From: Geminocystis herdmanii PCC 6308
Lineage (GTDB): Bacteria; Cyanobacteriota; Cyanobacteriia; Cyanobacteriales; Cyanobacteriaceae
NCBI RefSeq assembly: GCF_000332235.1
Contig: NZ_CM001775.1
Location: 1,047,630 to 1,111,629 of the forward strand
Direction of reading: 5' to 3'
DNA: 64,000 nt
Below the pieces are notes generated by a model, which saw nothing but the letters and a program-made list of their open reading frames with translations, was not told where the DNA came from and ran no database searches. Of the stretch, positions 27,304 to 36,794 are shown piece after piece. Within the stretch, counting starts at the first letter, position 1. Each line of letters begins with the position of its first letter. The position numbers and the translations under genes are program-made.

Positions 27304-29817
27304 CTACATTGATTGTTGAGTCATGATAAATTCTTGGACTTTAGTGCGATAAGTCTGCAAATGTTCTTCTGCCCATTCTCGACTGTCACTATTAGCATAA
27401 ATATGAATTAAAGGCTCTCCAGCATCGGGTAAAATTAAAATCCAGTTATCCGTATGACGTTGTATAATTTTCACCCCGTCAATTAACTCTAGGTTTTCTT
27501 GAGATTCTGTTTCTACTAAATGGCGCATTAATGCACCTTTTACTTTCCAAGGACATCTTAAAGAATGGTATTTATGACAGACAAGAGGTAAATCTGTTCT
27601 AACTTGAGTTAACGATCGTTCTTGCACCGTGAGCATTTCAATTAGTTTAGCGATGGTAAACATAGCATCAAAACCGGGATGTAAGTTCGGGAAAATAAAA
27701 CCCATATCACCACTACCGCCCAATACCACATTAGGATTATGTTGAGTTGCTTCCATAATAGCTGTGGGATTAGCTTTAGTACGAATCACTTTACCATCAT
27801 GACGGCGCGCTATTTGCTCTACGGCGGAGGAAGTGTTGACGGGAACAACGATCGTACCTCTAGGGTGGGCAGTTAAGATGGTGTTTACCATTAGAGCAGT
27901 TAATTCTTCTCCTCGAATTTGAATACCCGATTCATCCACCAAAATTAATAACTCCCCATTAGCTGATACTTGTACCCCAAAATTAGCTTTTAAGGCTTCC
28001 ACCACATGACCAAGTTGATACAAGAGATTTTCCCTTTCGGCGGTAGAAATTGCCCGTTGTCGCAAACTAGCATTTAAAACCACCGCATCACAGCCAAATT
28101 TTGCTAATAATTGCGGTAGAATTGCCCCAGAAACCGAATAAACATAGTCGATGACGATTTTAGTATTACTATTGCGAATCGCCTCAAGGTTTAGTTGTAT
28201 TTCAAAAGTATCTCTGTAGGTTTCTAGTACTTGGGAAGGATAAGACATATCGCCAATATCCATAGCTTGAACTCGTCTTAAATCTTCTTTAAAGTAAGCG
28301 CCCTCAATTTTTTTCTCTTTTGCCTTGGAGAGATTAATGCCGTTAGTATCGAAAAATTCAATTAATATATAGTCATGTCGATCGGGGTGTAGCCTTACAT
28401 GAACCCCTCCTGCCACTCCTAAACGGGGAGTCATGGTACGAGAAATAGGAATTGCCGTTGATTCGAGGTTTTGAATATCAATCCCCACAGACATTAAACC
28501 TGCCATCAAGGAACGACTCACCATGCGAGATACACTGCGTTGATCTCTGGATACTACTACACAACTTTTAGGTTTTAAAGTTGAACCATAAGCCGCCCCT
28601 AATTTTACGGCAAATTCTGGGGTAATATCAATATTAGCTAACCCCGTTACTCCCCGTTGTCCAAAAAGATTGCGATGAGCCATATTTCCCCAAATCAGAT
28701 TGATATTGAGGATAGCTCCAGATTCAATTCTTTTACTAGGCCACACTCGTACTTCTGTATTGATTTGCGCTTCTTCGCCGATGTTACACAGTTGACCAAT
28801 TACTGCACCTTCCAAAATTTGCGATCGACGATCGACCCTAGTTCCCCTTGCGATCACACAACCCGAAAGATGGACTTCATCGCCAACTACAACTCCATTC
28901 CAAATAATGGGTCGATCGAGTTCTGCATCTTCCCCTACGGTGACATTATCCCCGATCACCGCACCACTACGAATTTTAGCCCGTGCGCCGATGCGACAAT
29001 TACTACCAATAAAACAAGGACTTTCCACTAGGGCAGTAGGATCAATATAAGTATTCTCCCCAATCCAAACACTAGGCTGACTTTCATGGTAAGGAAAATC
29101 TAAAAGAACATCTCGATCGAGCGCACTATAATGAGCTTCCCGATAGGCTTCCAGATGTCCCACATCACACCAATAACCATCGGCAATATAACCGTACATA
29201 GGTTCATCCATCTCTAACAACAAAGGAAACAAATCTTGAGAAAAATCCGATTCCTCTTGAAGTGGCAAATACTCTAAAACCTCTGGTTCGAGAATATAAG
29301 TACCCGTGTTGACAGTATCCGAGAAAATTTCGCTAGTGGAAGGCTTTTCTAAAAATCTTTGTATTTTTTCATTAGCATCCGTAATGACTACCCCAAACTC
29401 GATGGGATTAGGCACTCGTTTTAAAATCAAAGTCGCCTTTGAACCTTTTTCCCGATGAAAACGAATAGCATCCTGTAGATCAAAATCCGTGATACTATCA
29501 CCACTGATTACAATAAAAGTATCATCTAACATTTGCTCGATATTTTTCACACAACCTGCCGTACCGAGGGGTTGATCTTCCTCTACAGAGTATTTCATCG
29601 TCACGCCAAAATCACTACCATCTTGAAAATAATCTCGTAAAACATCAGGTAAATAGTGGAGAGTGGTAATTATTTCATTAATACCATGACGTTTTAATAA
29701 ATTAACGATATGTTCAGCAATGGGTCTGTTTAAGACTGGTACCATTGGTTTAGGCAAATCACAAGTTAAAGGGCGTAATCGAGTCCCCGAACCACCAGCC
29801 ATTAAAACAGCGCGCAT
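27304..29817 (-). CDS. Sugar nucleotidyltransferase / phosphomannomutase-like fusion
   Basis: The 837-residue protein has an N-terminal NDP-sugar pyrophosphorylase domain (1-235, MAGGSGTRLRPLTCDLPKP), a left-handed beta-helix with hexapeptide repeats (about 250-375) and a phosphomannomutase-like half (about 385-830). It is the cyanobacterial protein usually named mannose-1-phosphate guanylyltransferase. The catalytic serine loop of phosphohexomutases (TASHNP) is replaced by GVHVRLHPDR (471-480), so the mutase half is probably inactive or regulatory. The nucleotidyltransferase half looks complete, including the GTAG and D-containing metal motifs. It should supply an NDP-hexose for glycans. Miniature elements lie on both sides. 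Confidence 0.87.
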   Translation of the reverse strand: MRAVLMAGGSGTRLRPLTCDLPKPMVPVLNRPIAEHIVNLLKRHGINEIITTLHYLPDVLRDYFQDGSDFGVTMKYSVEEDQPLGTAGCVKNIEQMLDDTFIVISGDSITDFDLQDAIRFHREKGSKATLILKRVPNPIEFGVVITDANEKIQRFLEKPSTSEIFSDTVNTGTYILEPEVLEYLPLQEESDFSQDLFPLLLEMDEPMYGYIADGYWCDVGHLEAYREAHYSALDRDVLLDFPYHESQPSVWIGENTYIDPTALVESPCFIGSNCRIGARAKIRSGAVIGDNVTVGEDAELDRPIIWNGVVVGDEVHLSGCVIARGTRVDRRSQILEGAVIGQLCNIGEEAQINTEVRVWPSKRIESGAILNINLIWGNMAHRNLFGQRGVTGLANIDITPEFAVKLGAAYGSTLKPKSCVVVSRDQRSVSRMVSRSLMAGLMSVGIDIQNLESTAIPISRTMTPRLGVAGGVHVRLHPDRHDYILIEFFDTNGINLSKAKEKKIEGAYFKEDLRRVQAMDIGDMSYPSQVLETYRDTFEIQLNLEAIRNSNTKIVIDYVYSVSGAILPQLLAKFGCDAVVLNASLRQRAISTAERENLLYQLGHVVEALKANFGVQVSANGELLILVDESGIQIRGEELTALMVNTILTAHPRGTIVVPVNTSSAVEQIARRHDGKVIRTKANPTAIMEATQHNPNVVLGGSGDMGFIFPNLHPGFDAMFTIAKLIEMLTVQERSLTQVRTDLPLVCHKYHSLRCPWKVKGALMRHLVETESQENLELIDGVKIIQRHTDNWILILPDAGEPLIHIYANSDSREWAEEHLQTYRTKVQEFIMTQQSM

Positions 29818-29865
29818 AAAGTTCTCCTTGTTGTTAGATGTTAGAAGTTGTTTTAAAAGTTTTTG

Positions 29866-30124
29866 ATCCCCCTAAATCCCCCTTAAAAAGCGGGACTTTG
29901 TATAATATTTCCCCGTTTTTCAAAGCAGGGCTGTTTCAAAGTAAGTTGGTAAAAATGTTGGGGTGTTAGGGTATTAGGGGATTAGGGTGATTTTTTGTTT
30001 TAAGATTTTAGGTAATAATAATAAATTTTGAAATAATCAATTTATAATAGTAAATTATCGAAACTCATTACTTATTACTCATTACTCCCTCTTAACCAAA
30101 AATTTGAAAATGAAACAGCCCTGC
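29866..30124. mobile_element. Miniature element F with 13-base inverted ends, plus C-run repeat
   Basis: Element F spans 29925-30124 (200 bp). Its ends, GCAGGGCTGTTTC and GAAACAGCCCTGC, are perfect inverted repeats. The interior is AT-rich and non-coding. A C-tract repeat (CCCCCTAAATCCCCC) precedes it at 29866-29890. The remaining bases to 30270 hold only the octamer array at 30224-30248. Confidence 0.75.
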
Positions 30125-30223
30125 CTTTATTAAGGGAGAATTATAAAGAAGATTGGTAAATTCTTTCTTGGAAACCGCCTTACCTTGTCTTGCTTTGCCT
30201 ATGGAGACACAATCTTAAAATAT

Positions 30224-30248
30224 CTTTGCGTCTTTGCGTCTTTGCGTG
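30224..30248. repeat. CTTTGCGT tandem octamer after purB
   Basis: Three copies of CTTTGCGT lie 23 bases beyond the purB stop. They are identical to the array at 5896-5919. Confidence 0.75.
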
Positions 30249-30270
30249 ATAAAAAAACTCCACCATTGAA

Positions 30271-31566
30271 TTAAATTCCCAACCTTTGGTAAATTGTATC
30301 AAGATTCTTTAAGTGTTGTTGAGGATCGAAACAAGTATCAATTTCAGAATCTGTCAATAATTCCACAATTTCAGGGTGATTTTCGACTAAATTACGGAAA
30401 TTGCCCTCTTTGGTATTCCATGCCTGATGAGCGCACCCCTGCACTACTCGATAAGCGTCTTCTCGACTCATCCCCTTAGAAACTAAAGCAAGTAAAACTT
30501 TTTGACTGAAAATAACACCGCCATAAACGTTCATATTCCTTGCCATATTGTCAGGATATACTAACAAATTTTGAATCAAATTAGTGGTTTCTCTCAACAT
30601 AAAATGAATCAAAATACAAGTATCAGGTAAAATCACTCGTTCTACAGAGCTATGGGAAATGTCTCTTTCATGCCATAAAGCCACATTTTCTAAAGCGGCG
30701 ATCGCATTCCCCCGAATAATACGAGCCATACCCGTTATACGTTCACTACGGATAGGATTGCGCTTGTGGGGCATCGCCGATGAACCTTTTTGTCCTTTTG
30801 AGAAATACTCCTCAACTTCTAATACATCCGTTCTTTGTAGGTTACGAATTTCTACAGAGAATCTTTCGAGGGAGGCGGCGACTAAGGCGATTTGTTGGAC
30901 AAATTCAGCGTGTCTGTCTCTGGAAATAACTTGAGTTGATGCGGTATCAGGCTCTAAACCTAAAAGAGTACAGGCGATCGACTCAATGCGAGGATCAATA
31001 TTAGCATAAGTACCCACAGCCCCAGAAATTTTACCTACGGCTATATCTTGACGTAATTTGACAAGACGATCACGGTTACGGCGCATTTCGGCTAACCAAC
31101 CTGCTAGTTTAAAACCGAAGGTGATAGGCTCTGCATGGATTCCGTGCGATCGACCTACCATAAAAGTATAGCGGTGTTGCTGTGCCTGATAGCGAATGGC
31201 TTGGATAGTTTCTTCCACAGCTTCGAGAATCAGATTTAAACTAGCCACCATCTGCAATGCCAAAGCAGTGTCAAGCATATCAGAGCTAGTCATCCCCAGA
31301 TGGATATATCGTCCTGCATCTCCCACATATTCATTAACATTAGTTAAAAAGGCAATCACATCGTGGCGCACTTCAGCCTCAATTTCTAATACCCGTTGAA
31401 CATCAAAATTAGCCTTTGCCTTAATTTCTTCTACTGCTTCCTTAGGAATGTTGCCCACTTCAGCTTGGGCTTCACACACCGCAATTTCAACTTGTAACCA
31501 TGTTTTTAAACGATATTCGTCTGTCCAAATTCCGCCCATTTCGGGCAAGGTATAGCGTTCAATCAC
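30271..31566 (-). CDS. purB: Adenylosuccinate lyase
   Basis: The 431-residue protein carries the lyase-superfamily signature SSAMPHKRNP and the regions GMTSSDMLDTALALQ and VGRSHGIHAEPITFG. It cleaves SAICAR and adenylosuccinate in purine synthesis. The open frame extends 59 codons further upstream, but that part lies mostly in and next to miniature element D and has no family match. The GTG at 31564-31566 (reading VIERYTLPEMGGIWTDEYR) gives the normal PurB N-terminus and length. No neighbouring purine gene is present. Confidence 0.95.
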   Translation of the reverse strand: MIERYTLPEMGGIWTDEYRLKTWLQVEIAVCEAQAEVGNIPKEAVEEIKAKANFDVQRVLEIEAEVRHDVIAFLTNVNEYVGDAGRYIHLGMTSSDMLDTALALQMVASLNLILEAVEETIQAIRYQAQQHRYTFMVGRSHGIHAEPITFGFKLAGWLAEMRRNRDRLVKLRQDIAVGKISGAVGTYANIDPRIESIACTLLGLEPDTASTQVISRDRHAEFVQQIALVAASLERFSVEIRNLQRTDVLEVEEYFSKGQKGSSAMPHKRNPIRSERITGMARIIRGNAIAALENVALWHERDISHSSVERVILPDTCILIHFMLRETTNLIQNLLVYPDNMARNMNVYGGVIFSQKVLLALVSKGMSREDAYRVVQGCAHQAWNTKEGNFRNLVENHPEIVELLTDSEIDTCFDPQQHLKNLDTIYQRLGI

Positions 31567-31663
31567 TGCAATTTTAGTTTTTTTGCAAATACAACCGTTA
31601 TATTCTACCCCAAAAGAGGAATTGATCAAAAAGTATTCTGATGAGGGTGGAAGACAGGTGAAT

Positions 31664-31859
31664 ACCTCAGTTCGATATAAGAAAAGTGGTGAAAACGAGA
31701 CAAGTGGACAAGTGGACAAGTCGAATGGAAGAAAAATTTTCAATATTTGTACATTTTTGAGAGAATTTTATTGATTCACAAGAAATATAATCCCCCTATC
31801 TGCCTGTCTGCCTGTCTTCCAAGTCAGTTTTCACCAATAATTTTATGGTTCACTCAGGT
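31664..31859. mobile_element. Miniature element D of the ACCTSAGT family
   Basis: A 196-bp element starts ACCTCAGTTCGATATAAG and ends TATGGTTCACTCAGGT. It has the same centre as E, and the inverted form of C: GACAAGTGGACAAGTGGAC, GAGAGAATTTTATTGATTC, and a TGCCTGTCTGCCTGTC tract. No target duplication is visible, so it may have recombined. It lies 98 bases upstream of the purB start. Confidence 0.78.
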
Positions 31860-32097
31860 TAAATAAGGCTCAATTTGTATTGCAACAATTCTCACTTGTC
31901 ACTTTTTTGAATTCTTGTTCTTTTTCTTCTCTGTAGTGTCTGTATTTTTCGATCAACTCTTTCCAGAGTGCAGATTTGAGGAAAATTTGAGAGCTAAGTA
32001 ATTTCACTGAGAGTTTACCTAAAGTTTATATTGATTTTTCAAATTTCTATGCTATTATCATGGTTAAACATTACAAATTCTAAATCTATTTATTATT
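31860..32097. other. Intergenic region upstream of the RTX gene with a short open remnant
   Basis: On the minus strand a frame without a start codon is open for about 50 codons (stop at 31870-31872). It includes FLKSALWKELIEKYRHYREE, which looks coding and may be a gene remnant. The plus strand must hold the promoter for the RTX gene at 32098. No ribosome-binding site stands out. Confidence 0.3.
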
Positions 32098-34740
32098 ATG
32101 GCTATAATTCCAATGATTGGTACGGAAGGAAACGATTTATTGATGGCAAGTCTCACGGGATATGATACTTTACACAACAACTTCGTTGCTATCGGGCTTG
32201 AAGGTAATGATACCATCGGAGGTGGTAATCTGGAAGATGGTCTTACAGGTGATGAAGGTGATGATCTCATTTATGGTTTCGGGGGTAATGATGTTCTTAA
32301 AGGGAATAGCGGTAACGATACCCTTTATGGAGGCTATGGTGATGATGCCCTCTTTGGCAATAGTGGCGATGATCTTATCTTTGGTGAATTTGGAAATAAT
32401 AATATTTTTGGCAATAGTGGAGATGACACGATCAATAGTGGTGATGGTAATAATACGATCGAAGGTGGGTCTGGGAATGACACGATCTTAGCTGGAGCTG
32501 GTAACGACTTAATCTTTGGAGATGACTCCTATGACAATGACATCGAAGGTGGAAATGACACCATCCAAGGTGGAGCTGGTAATGATACGATCTTTGGTGG
32601 AGAAGGTGATGATTTAATCGATGGTGGTATAGATAATGATTGGATTGAAGGCGGAGAAGGTAATGATACCATCCAAGGTGGAGCTGGTGATGATACGATC
32701 GATGGTGGAGAAGGTGATGATTTAATCGATGGTGGTATAGGGAATGATTGGATTGAGGGCGGAGAAGGCAATGACAGCATCGACGGTGGCGATGGTGATG
32801 ATTATATCGATGGTGGACTGGGTAATGACTTCTTAATTGGGGGTTTAGGTAACGACACTATTTATGGTGGTGCGGGTAATGACCTCATTTTAGGAGGTCT
32901 TATCACTCTTGGTGATAGTACCATCGGTGGGGATTTTATCGACGGTGGAGACGGAGATGATAGTATCTTCGGTGATGCAGGAGACGATACTCTTTACGGT
33001 GGCATTGGCAATGACTCGATCATTGGTCATACAGGAAACGATTATATCGACGGTGGCGATGGTGATGATACCATCAACGGTGGAACTGGTAACGATGAGA
33101 TTTACGGTGGTACTGGTGCAGACTCTATCTTAGGTGGTGCTGGTAATGATACTATCGACGGTGGCGATGGTAATGATACGATCGACGGTGGAACTGGTAA
33201 TGATACCATCAACGGTGGATCGGGTAATGACTCTATCTTAGGTGGTGCTGGTGATGATTCAATTCGTGGTGGCTCTGGTGCAGACTCTATCTTAGGTGGT
33301 GCCGGTGACGACCTGATTTATGGTGACTTTGGTAACGACCTGATTTATGGTGGTGATGGTAATGATACACTTTTTGGTTTTGATGGAGGTGATTTGGGTT
33401 TCTCGAATGATCAAGATACCATCTATGGTGGTGAAGGTAACGATTACATAGACGGGAATGACGATAATGATCTCCTCTACGGAGAAAATGGAAATGATAC
33501 CATTTTTGGTGGAACTGGTAATGATACCATCGACGGTGGTGCTGGTGATGATGAGATTTACGGTGGTACTGGTGCAGACTCTATCTTAGGTGGTACTGGT
33601 GACGATTATATCGACGGTGGTGATGGTAATGACTCTATCTTAGGTGGTGATGGTAATGATACCATCAACGGTGGATCGGGTAATGACTCTATCTTAGGTG
33701 GAACAGGTGACGATTATATCGACGGTGGTGATGGTAATGATACGATCGATGGGGGTGTAGGTAACGATGAGATTTATGGTGAGGAAGGTAATGACTCTAT
33801 CTTAGGTGGTATTGGTAATGATACTATTTCTGGCGGTGGCGATGATAATGATACTATTCGTGGAAATGACGGTGATGATGAGATTTATGGCAGTGCCGGT
33901 GATGACTCTCTGCGAGGTGATAATGGAAATGATACTATTTCTGGCGGAAACGGTAATGATACTATTCGTGGAGATCAAGGAGATGATAGTCTCTTTGGCA
34001 ATGACGGTAATGATGATCTTCAAGGACATCAAGGTAATGATTTCATTGATGGAGGCAACGATGATGACTTCGTTCGTGGCGGACAGAATAATGACACTAT
34101 TTATGGTGGAGCAGGTAATGACACCCTCCGTGGTGACCAAGATAATGATCTAATCTATGGTGAAGATGGTGATGATCTTCTTTATGGTGGTAGTGCAAAT
34201 GCTACCATCATTGATGGTAATGATACTATCTTCGGTGGTTTAGGTAATGACACCATTTACGGTGAACAGGGTAACGATTCTCTCTCTGGTGAGGAAGGTA
34301 ATGATCTAATCTTTGGCGATGCGGGGAATGACACCATTTACGGTGAACAAGGAGACGACACTCTTCTCGGAGTTAGTGGTAATAACTGGATTGAAGGTGG
34401 TGCAGGGGATGATTCCATTGTTGCCGGTTCTGGTTTAGACAGTATTACTGGGGGAGTTGGTAATGATAATATCACCTTAACCGCAAACAGTGTTGCAGAT
34501 TACCTCTATTATACTAATGGAGATGGTGCTGATACTGTTACTGGTTTTGAAACTGCTTTTGATATCTTCTCCTTTACGGGTATCTCAAATGTTTTTGTTG
34601 AAGAGTTTGACGTATTTAATATCATTACTCAGACTAATATCTATGTTGGTACTGATAATAGTGGTGAACTACTTGCTACTTTAGATGGCATTGTGGGACT
34701 AACTCAGGATAATATCATGGGTGCTACCTTTAATTCCTAA
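32098..34740 (+). CDS. RTX-type calcium-binding repeat protein
   Basis: The 880-residue protein is built almost entirely of GGxGxDxIxG-type nonapeptides, on the order of eighty, from about residue 8 to 790. Each pair of turns binds Ca2+ in a parallel beta-roll after secretion. The last 90 residues (DYLYYTNGDGADTVTGFETA onward) form the usual cyanobacterial end domain, where a type I secretion signal would lie. There is no N-terminal signal peptide and no enzyme domain, so a surface-layer, matrix or motility role is likelier than a toxin. No type I secretion genes are nearby. Exact nucleotide repeats within the gene suggest recent internal duplication. A terminator follows. Confidence 0.92.
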   Translation: MAIIPMIGTEGNDLLMASLTGYDTLHNNFVAIGLEGNDTIGGGNLEDGLTGDEGDDLIYGFGGNDVLKGNSGNDTLYGGYGDDALFGNSGDDLIFGEFGNNNIFGNSGDDTINSGDGNNTIEGGSGNDTILAGAGNDLIFGDDSYDNDIEGGNDTIQGGAGNDTIFGGEGDDLIDGGIDNDWIEGGEGNDTIQGGAGDDTIDGGEGDDLIDGGIGNDWIEGGEGNDSIDGGDGDDYIDGGLGNDFLIGGLGNDTIYGGAGNDLILGGLITLGDSTIGGDFIDGGDGDDSIFGDAGDDTLYGGIGNDSIIGHTGNDYIDGGDGDDTINGGTGNDEIYGGTGADSILGGAGNDTIDGGDGNDTIDGGTGNDTINGGSGNDSILGGAGDDSIRGGSGADSILGGAGDDLIYGDFGNDLIYGGDGNDTLFGFDGGDLGFSNDQDTIYGGEGNDYIDGNDDNDLLYGENGNDTIFGGTGNDTIDGGAGDDEIYGGTGADSILGGTGDDYIDGGDGNDSILGGDGNDTINGGSGNDSILGGTGDDYIDGGDGNDTIDGGVGNDEIYGEEGNDSILGGIGNDTISGGGDDNDTIRGNDGDDEIYGSAGDDSLRGDNGNDTISGGNGNDTIRGDQGDDSLFGNDGNDDLQGHQGNDFIDGGNDDDFVRGGQNNDTIYGGAGNDTLRGDQDNDLIYGEDGDDLLYGGSANATIIDGNDTIFGGLGNDTIYGEQGNDSLSGEEGNDLIFGDAGNDTIYGEQGDDTLLGVSGNNWIEGGAGDDSIVAGSGLDSITGGVGNDNITLTANSVADYLYYTNGDGADTVTGFETAFDIFSFTGISNVFVEEFDVFNIITQTNIYVGTDNSGELLATLDGIVGLTQDNIMGATFNS

Positions 34741-34751
34741 TCTCACTAATT

Positions 34752-34820
34752 ATTATAATCCTCTTGTTAATGGGGATTATAATTCTCGAAAATCCCCTAG
34801 AATAATCTGGGGGGTTTTTT
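34752..34820 (+). terminator. Double hairpin and Rho-independent terminator of the RTX gene
   Basis: A perfect 10-base stem (ATTATAATCC / GGATTATAAT, 34752-34783) comes first. Then CCCCTAG / CTGGGGG (34794-34813) with an AATAAT loop is followed by six T. The second hairpin is a textbook intrinsic terminator. Confidence 0.88.
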
Positions 34821-34883
34821 ATTGGAAAGATTTTTAACATAGTTTGAGATTCTCTTCAATTACCTCCGTTTGATCTAAAATTC

Positions 34884-35714
34884 ATGGATGAAAAAACATT
34901 GTTGCTCGATCGAATTAAAAATTATCCGTTTATTATTAGGTTAGGAATATTTATCTTAACTTTAGGTTTATTTTGGCTACCCTTTGCCGTGCCTATTTAT
35001 TATTTTTTAGGAGAAAAAGACCCCAATTTCACTACTATTATTACTATGGCAATTTTATTTGTCATTTTCTTATTTTTAGTAAAGTTTTGGGGTAAATATA
35101 TTTATCAAAATTCTCATATTTTTAAATATTATGGTTTAGTTAATAGTCAAAAATTTTATCAAAATTTATTTAAGGGGTTGGCTATAGGGTTTACTTTTAC
35201 ATGGCTATTATTTACCGTAGAAAGTTTATTAGGTTGGGTAACGTTTCAACCTCCTGCTATGGCTTTTCCACGTCTAATTTTAGAGGGTTTTATTAGTGCG
35301 ATCGCCATTGGATTTGCTGAGGAATTATTTTTTCGGGGTTGGTTATTATCGGAGTTAGAAAGGGATTTTTCTTTATCCACTTCTGCTTTTTTAAGTACCC
35401 TAATGTTTGCTATTGCTCACTTTATTAAGCCCATCTCAGAAATTATTAGAACCATAGTTACTTTTCCAGCTTTATTATTATTAGGATATACCCTCGTAGT
35501 AGCAAAACGATCGCACCAAAATCTACTTGGTATTAGTATCGGTCTTCACAGTGGTTTAGTTTGGGGTTATTATGTCCTTAATGTCGGAGAAATGATCACT
35601 TACCTCGATCGAGTACCTCAATGGATTACAGGTATAGACAAGAATCCGATCGCTGGAATAATGGGATTAGTTTTTATGTCTATTTTACTGTATATTATTA
35701 AATTGAAAAAATAG
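34884..35714 (+). CDS. CPBP-family intramembrane metalloprotease
   Basis: The 276-residue membrane protein has about six to eight hydrophobic segments and the CPBP/Rce1-like motifs EELFFRGWLLSELER (EExxxR), FAIAHFI (FxxxH) and a later conserved His in GLHSGLVW. Family members are glutamate-type intramembrane proteases; bacterial ones process CAAX-like peptides or act in bacteriocin immunity. The substrate here is unknown. It has no obvious operon partner. Confidence 0.85.
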   Translation: MDEKTLLLDRIKNYPFIIRLGIFILTLGLFWLPFAVPIYYFLGEKDPNFTTIITMAILFVIFLFLVKFWGKYIYQNSHIFKYYGLVNSQKFYQNLFKGLAIGFTFTWLLFTVESLLGWVTFQPPAMAFPRLILEGFISAIAIGFAEELFFRGWLLSELERDFSLSTSAFLSTLMFAIAHFIKPISEIIRTIVTFPALLLLGYTLVVAKRSHQNLLGISIGLHSGLVWGYYVLNVGEMITYLDRVPQWITGIDKNPIAGIMGLVFMSILLYIIKLKK

Positions 35715-35966
35715 CGTTTTTATTAGTTTAAAAAGTTCTTTATCTTTATCCTATTTATAAATTGGAAATAAATTAATTAATATCAGATTTGATTAAATAA
35801 TTATAGGAGTGTCTCACGCAAAGAAGCAAAGTTTGATGGGTGATGATTATTTGAGCTTGACATGAGCAAGACAAAAGAAATGGACTTTTTATTAAACTTA
35901 AAATTTATCTATAAATAGAATTATTATATTTTTTTGTGTTAATTAATTATAAATTATAAATTTTTA

Positions 35967-36386
35967 ATGTTATTACCGTTATTTATTTCAGCAATTTTTG
36001 GGGCAATTTTAGGATTAGAAAGAGAGTTAAGACATAAACCGGGAGGAGTCAAAACTAATGCCTTAGTTTCTATGGCTTCCTGTGCTTTTGTATTAATTGT
36101 TCAACAAGTAGATGTTTCTGAAACTGCTAGAGTTATGACGGGAATTATACAAGGTGTCGGTTTTATCGGCGGTGGTTTAATTCTTAAAGCTGAAAAAAAT
36201 GCTCGAAATGTAACGGGAGCTACAGAAATTTGGGTGTCTTCTGCTATGGGCTTAGCCTGTAGTGTTGGTTTATGGCGTTTAGCTTTAGCCTTACTTTTAC
36301 TATCTTTAATTATTTTAAGGACAATGAGGCTATATTTTAATAACAAAAATAATAAATCTTCCGATATATCGGATATAAGTGATTAA
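35967..36386 (+). CDS. MgtC/SapB-family membrane protein
   Basis: The 139-residue protein has four hydrophobic segments and the SapB signature GAILGLERELRHKPGGVKTNALVSM, followed by GIIQGVGFIGGGLILK. The C-terminal soluble domain of full MgtC is absent, as in many SapB proteins. The family is linked to growth at low Mg2+ and to membrane ATPase control; transport itself is unproven. The gene begins at ATG after a 250-base AT-rich spacer that shows no other feature. Confidence 0.85.
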   Translation: MLLPLFISAIFGAILGLERELRHKPGGVKTNALVSMASCAFVLIVQQVDVSETARVMTGIIQGVGFIGGGLILKAEKNARNVTGATEIWVSSAMGLACSVGLWRLALALLLLSLIILRTMRLYFNNKNNKSSDISDISD

Positions 36387-36519
36387 ATCTTGATATTTTC
36401 AGCAAAACTTGACTTTTTGAAGAATTAAAAATTTTTTGTGACTAAATTTACAAAAATTCCGAAAATTGTCCAGAAAACCTTAAAATGAGAATAGATATAA
36501 ATATAATGAGGCAATCAAA

Positions 36520-36738
36520 ATGAGTACAGAAGACAAAGCAAGAGAGTTAATGGCGAAACAAAGACTTCATCAACAACATAATGAAGAAAATTTGTTATCT
36601 TTAACTGAACAAGAATTACACGAACACCACGCAACGGATGTGGAAGAAAAAGCAAGGGAATTATTAGCAGAAAATCGTCACCATGATCACAATTTACAAG
36701 ATAACATGGTTTCTCGTGCAGAGCAAGAGTTGGTTTAG
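36520..36738 (+). CDS. Small His-rich protein with two repeats, unknown function
   Basis: The 72-residue protein consists of two related halves. The first is TEDKARELMAKQRLHQQH.., the second VEEKARELLAENRHHDHN..; each then ends in a (T/A)EQEL segment. It is rich in His, Glu and Gln, fully hydrophilic and likely helical. The duplication and the clustered histidines (HEHHAT, RHHDHN) might bind metal, but nothing proves this. I do not recognise a family. The start ATG follows AATGAGGCAATCAAA, with GAGG as a ribosome-binding site. A palindrome follows the gene. Confidence 0.75.
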   Translation: MSTEDKARELMAKQRLHQQHNEENLLSLTEQELHEHHATDVEEKARELLAENRHHDHNLQDNMVSRAEQELV

Positions 36739-36794
36739 CCAAAATTATTTGTTTGTTGTAAGGGTTTTAACCCTAATTTTTTCGGATAGAGGTA

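Noticed and set aside
32529-34140. Long open frames opposite and beside the RTX gene (about 83-115 codons)
   Set aside because: They come from the periodic GGT/GAT repeat codons; the translations are low-complexity strings without start signals.
32200-34400. Regularly spaced repeats resembling a CRISPR array
   Set aside because: The repeats are coding nonapeptides in a single open frame; units are 27 bases with no distinct spacers.
36520-36742. 75-codon antisense frame over the His-rich small protein
   Set aside because: The sense frame has a ribosome-binding site and an internal duplication; the antisense frame has neither.
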